NCBI RefSeq assembly: GCF_051020955.1
Contig: NC_135014.1
Location: forward strand, 25,533,221 to 25,597,220
Direction of reading: 5' to 3'
DNA: 64,000 nt
From: Megalopta genalis
Lineage: Eukaryota > Arthropoda > Insecta > Hymenoptera > Halictidae
In this document: positions 56,201 to 59,200 of the stretch, piece after piece
How the letters are laid out: every line of letters begins with the position of its first letter
Position numbering within the stretch: position 1 is the stretch's first letter
The notes under the pieces: generated by a model
Database searches by the model: none
Told to the model about the DNA's origin: nothing
What the model saw: the letters and a program-made list of their open reading frames with translations, nothing else
Translations under genes and position numbers: made by a program

Positions 56201-59200
56201 ACAGGCGCATCAAGTGGCAATTGTTCCCTTTCCGGATGATTTTGCAATCCGAGAATAATGTGCTATTCGATGATCGAAACCGGATACGTTGCCGTATCAA
56301 CACCGGCCGCGATATCATTTCGAAGTATCGAAAGCTCCTCGACTATGCAAAGCGGCTTTGAATGTTTCTAAACTATTTGACGCTCGCCGCCTCCGCGCTA
56401 TAGCAAATACCGGGCCCGCCGATTCGTAGCCCGTTTCGGCCTCGAAATCCGCTTTCGATACATTTCGCAACGATTTTCGATGGTACCGCCGGCCTCGATC
56501 AATTTCAATCGCAAGAGTAGAATTTCAATTTCGATTTCGAGCACCGAAGCGGGGAGAGGAAGAGGGGGAGGATCTCCGTTCTTCTTTGTGCCCTTTTATC
56601 CCGGCGACCAGCGATACCAATATGACGATATTACGCGTTTCGTTACGGAACATTATTCTGCGCGAACAGCGCGGCCAGCTTTCGAGAAGATCCGCGGATC
56701 CTTTTTTTGCAGCGGGGACCCATTGGCGCCGAATTGAATTCGTCGTTGACGAGAATTTTCTTCCTATTTTAACCCGTTGCACTCGAAGCCATTTTAACTG
56801 TAAATCTCGATTAATTTTTCTGATTTATGGTATTTCCATTTTATACAACAAAGTGCATTTTATGCATATGAAATTTATAGTCTTGCGACTCGATTTTTTC
56901 ACGTGCAGACTTTTATAATATAAAAATTATCTTGGAACGCAATGTAACAATTTTAACGGTGCCTCCACCAAAGAGTTAAGGCGACAGAAAAATTGTCGCC
57001 TTCTTTAGCGATCGGAACGATAACAACGCGCGAGCTAATAGAAATTACGCTATTCCTTGATACAATAAAAATAGTATAAAATAACAGCAATTATGTTTCG
57101 ATAAACCCGCTCGTTTGCTAAATTGACGTTAATTTATAAAGCAGAATTAATGCGCTGCAAGTTAATGCGCTTCGCCGGTTAATAATTAAATTCGCGGAGC
57201 ACAAAAAACAGCTGTTTTCTATTAATTGAGACGTTAATTAAATGAGAAGTTTATCCTGATTTTTAACGAGTGTTATCGATAAGATTTGCCGTAAGCAACA
57301 TATAGATCGAATAAATAGCTCGTAAACGTATCTTTACGATATGAATTACGATCGAAAATGAAACAAATTAGTGAGCCATCGTTTCGACGTAAATTCGCAA
57401 ATCTAGTGTTAAAAGTGTCGGAATAAAATGACCGACGGAAATGTAAAACAACAGGAACAGAGAGGAGCGCTGTGTAAATGAACGATGCATGAGAGCAAGC
57501 GTAAATAAATGACACGAGTAGAAATACTATAAATAAATCGGAAACGCGCGGGACGAACGGCAACGTGAACCGAAAACGAGCGAATATATTTTATTGGTGC
57601 AGCTGCATCTCGTTAATACGAGATCGCGGCATGTTACGGGGTTAATGTGGAAAAATTGCATAGCAAAATGGACATACGATGCCTGTTTACGGTGGGAATA
57701 ATTAACGATTTGTTTACGAGAACAAGGACCACGAATGGACGCGTGGTCCGAGCAACGTGTCGTTAGCTGTGTGCAGCTGCTTCTGCTCTTCTTGCACTGT
57801 CAATAGAGATCACGTTGAATCATTCCCTGGCCGACAAATACGACCGGTTATGCAATATACGGCGAGTGCGGAGCCTGATAACGAGTCCATTAAAACAGAT
57901 ACAAGCGATATATTTCACTTGCCCGAAAGCGAAAATTCATTTTCTTACGGCCCCGCTGGGAGAGGAATTACAAGAATTAAGAATTCTCATTAAAATGCAA
58001 CTCGGCGAAAGATCTCTCTTTCCATTTACGGTTTCCATTACGCGGGTAAAGGCGGCCGGGCTTGTTGCATAGCGATTTTCATTATCGTTGTGTAATTATT
58101 TGAGAAGATGCGCGTTGCCGGAAAATCAATAATTGCTCAATCTGTAATGAAATTTTATCTGCGGACTTGTCGGGGCTTACGGGAAAATTCAGATTATTAC
58201 GCGTTTACGGTGGAAACCGAGAATTTGAAAATACTATTATATAAATACTTTGTTGACCGAGGGATATTCGTTTCCATTTCCCTTTTGTTTCCCGCGTTTT
58301 AGAAAATTATTATGTCATTCTAGCGAACAGCTGTAATTATCCTGTCGTCGGTGGACCAGTTATACAAGTTTTTGCAACTTTTATATAACCGTTGGAAAAT
58401 ACTTTGTTGTAACATAGTTCGAAAATTCTTTGTTATAACATAGTTCTAAAATTCTTTGTTACAACACAGTTCGAAAATTCTTTGTTCGAAAATTCATAGC
58501 TCGAAAATTCTTTGTTACAACATAGTTCGAAAATTCTTTGTTATAACATAGTTCTAAAATTCTTTGTTACAACACAGTTCGAAAATTCTTTGTTCGAAAA
58601 TTCATAGCTCGAAAATTCTTTGTTACAACATAGTTCGAAAATTCTTTGTTATATCATAGTTCGAAAATTCTTTGCTTCGACGCGGTTCAAAAATTCTTTG
58701 TTATAACATAGTTCGAAAATTCTTTGTTACAACACAGTTCGAAAATTCTTTGTTACAACATAGTTCGAAAATTCTTTGTTATAACATAGTTCGAAAATTC
58801 TTTGTTACAACACAGTTCGAAAATTCTTTGTTCGAAAATTCATAGCTCGAAAATTCTTTGTTACAACATAGTTCGAAAATTCTTTGTTATAACATAGCTC
58901 GAAAATTCTTTGTTACAACATAGTTCAAAAATTCTTTGTTCGAAAATTCATAGCTGGAAAATTCTTTGTTACAACATAGTTCGAAAATTCTTTGTTATAA
59001 CATAGTTCGAAAATTCTTTGCTTCAACACGGTTCAAAAATTCTTTGTTACAACACAGTTCGAAAATTCTTTGTTATAACATAGTTCAAAAATTCTTTGTT
59101 CGAAAATTCATAGCTGGAAAATTCTTTGTTACAACACCGTTCAAAGAGTAGTTTAAAATGATTCTAATTAATTTTTCGACAAATTATCGAAAAATGGAAT

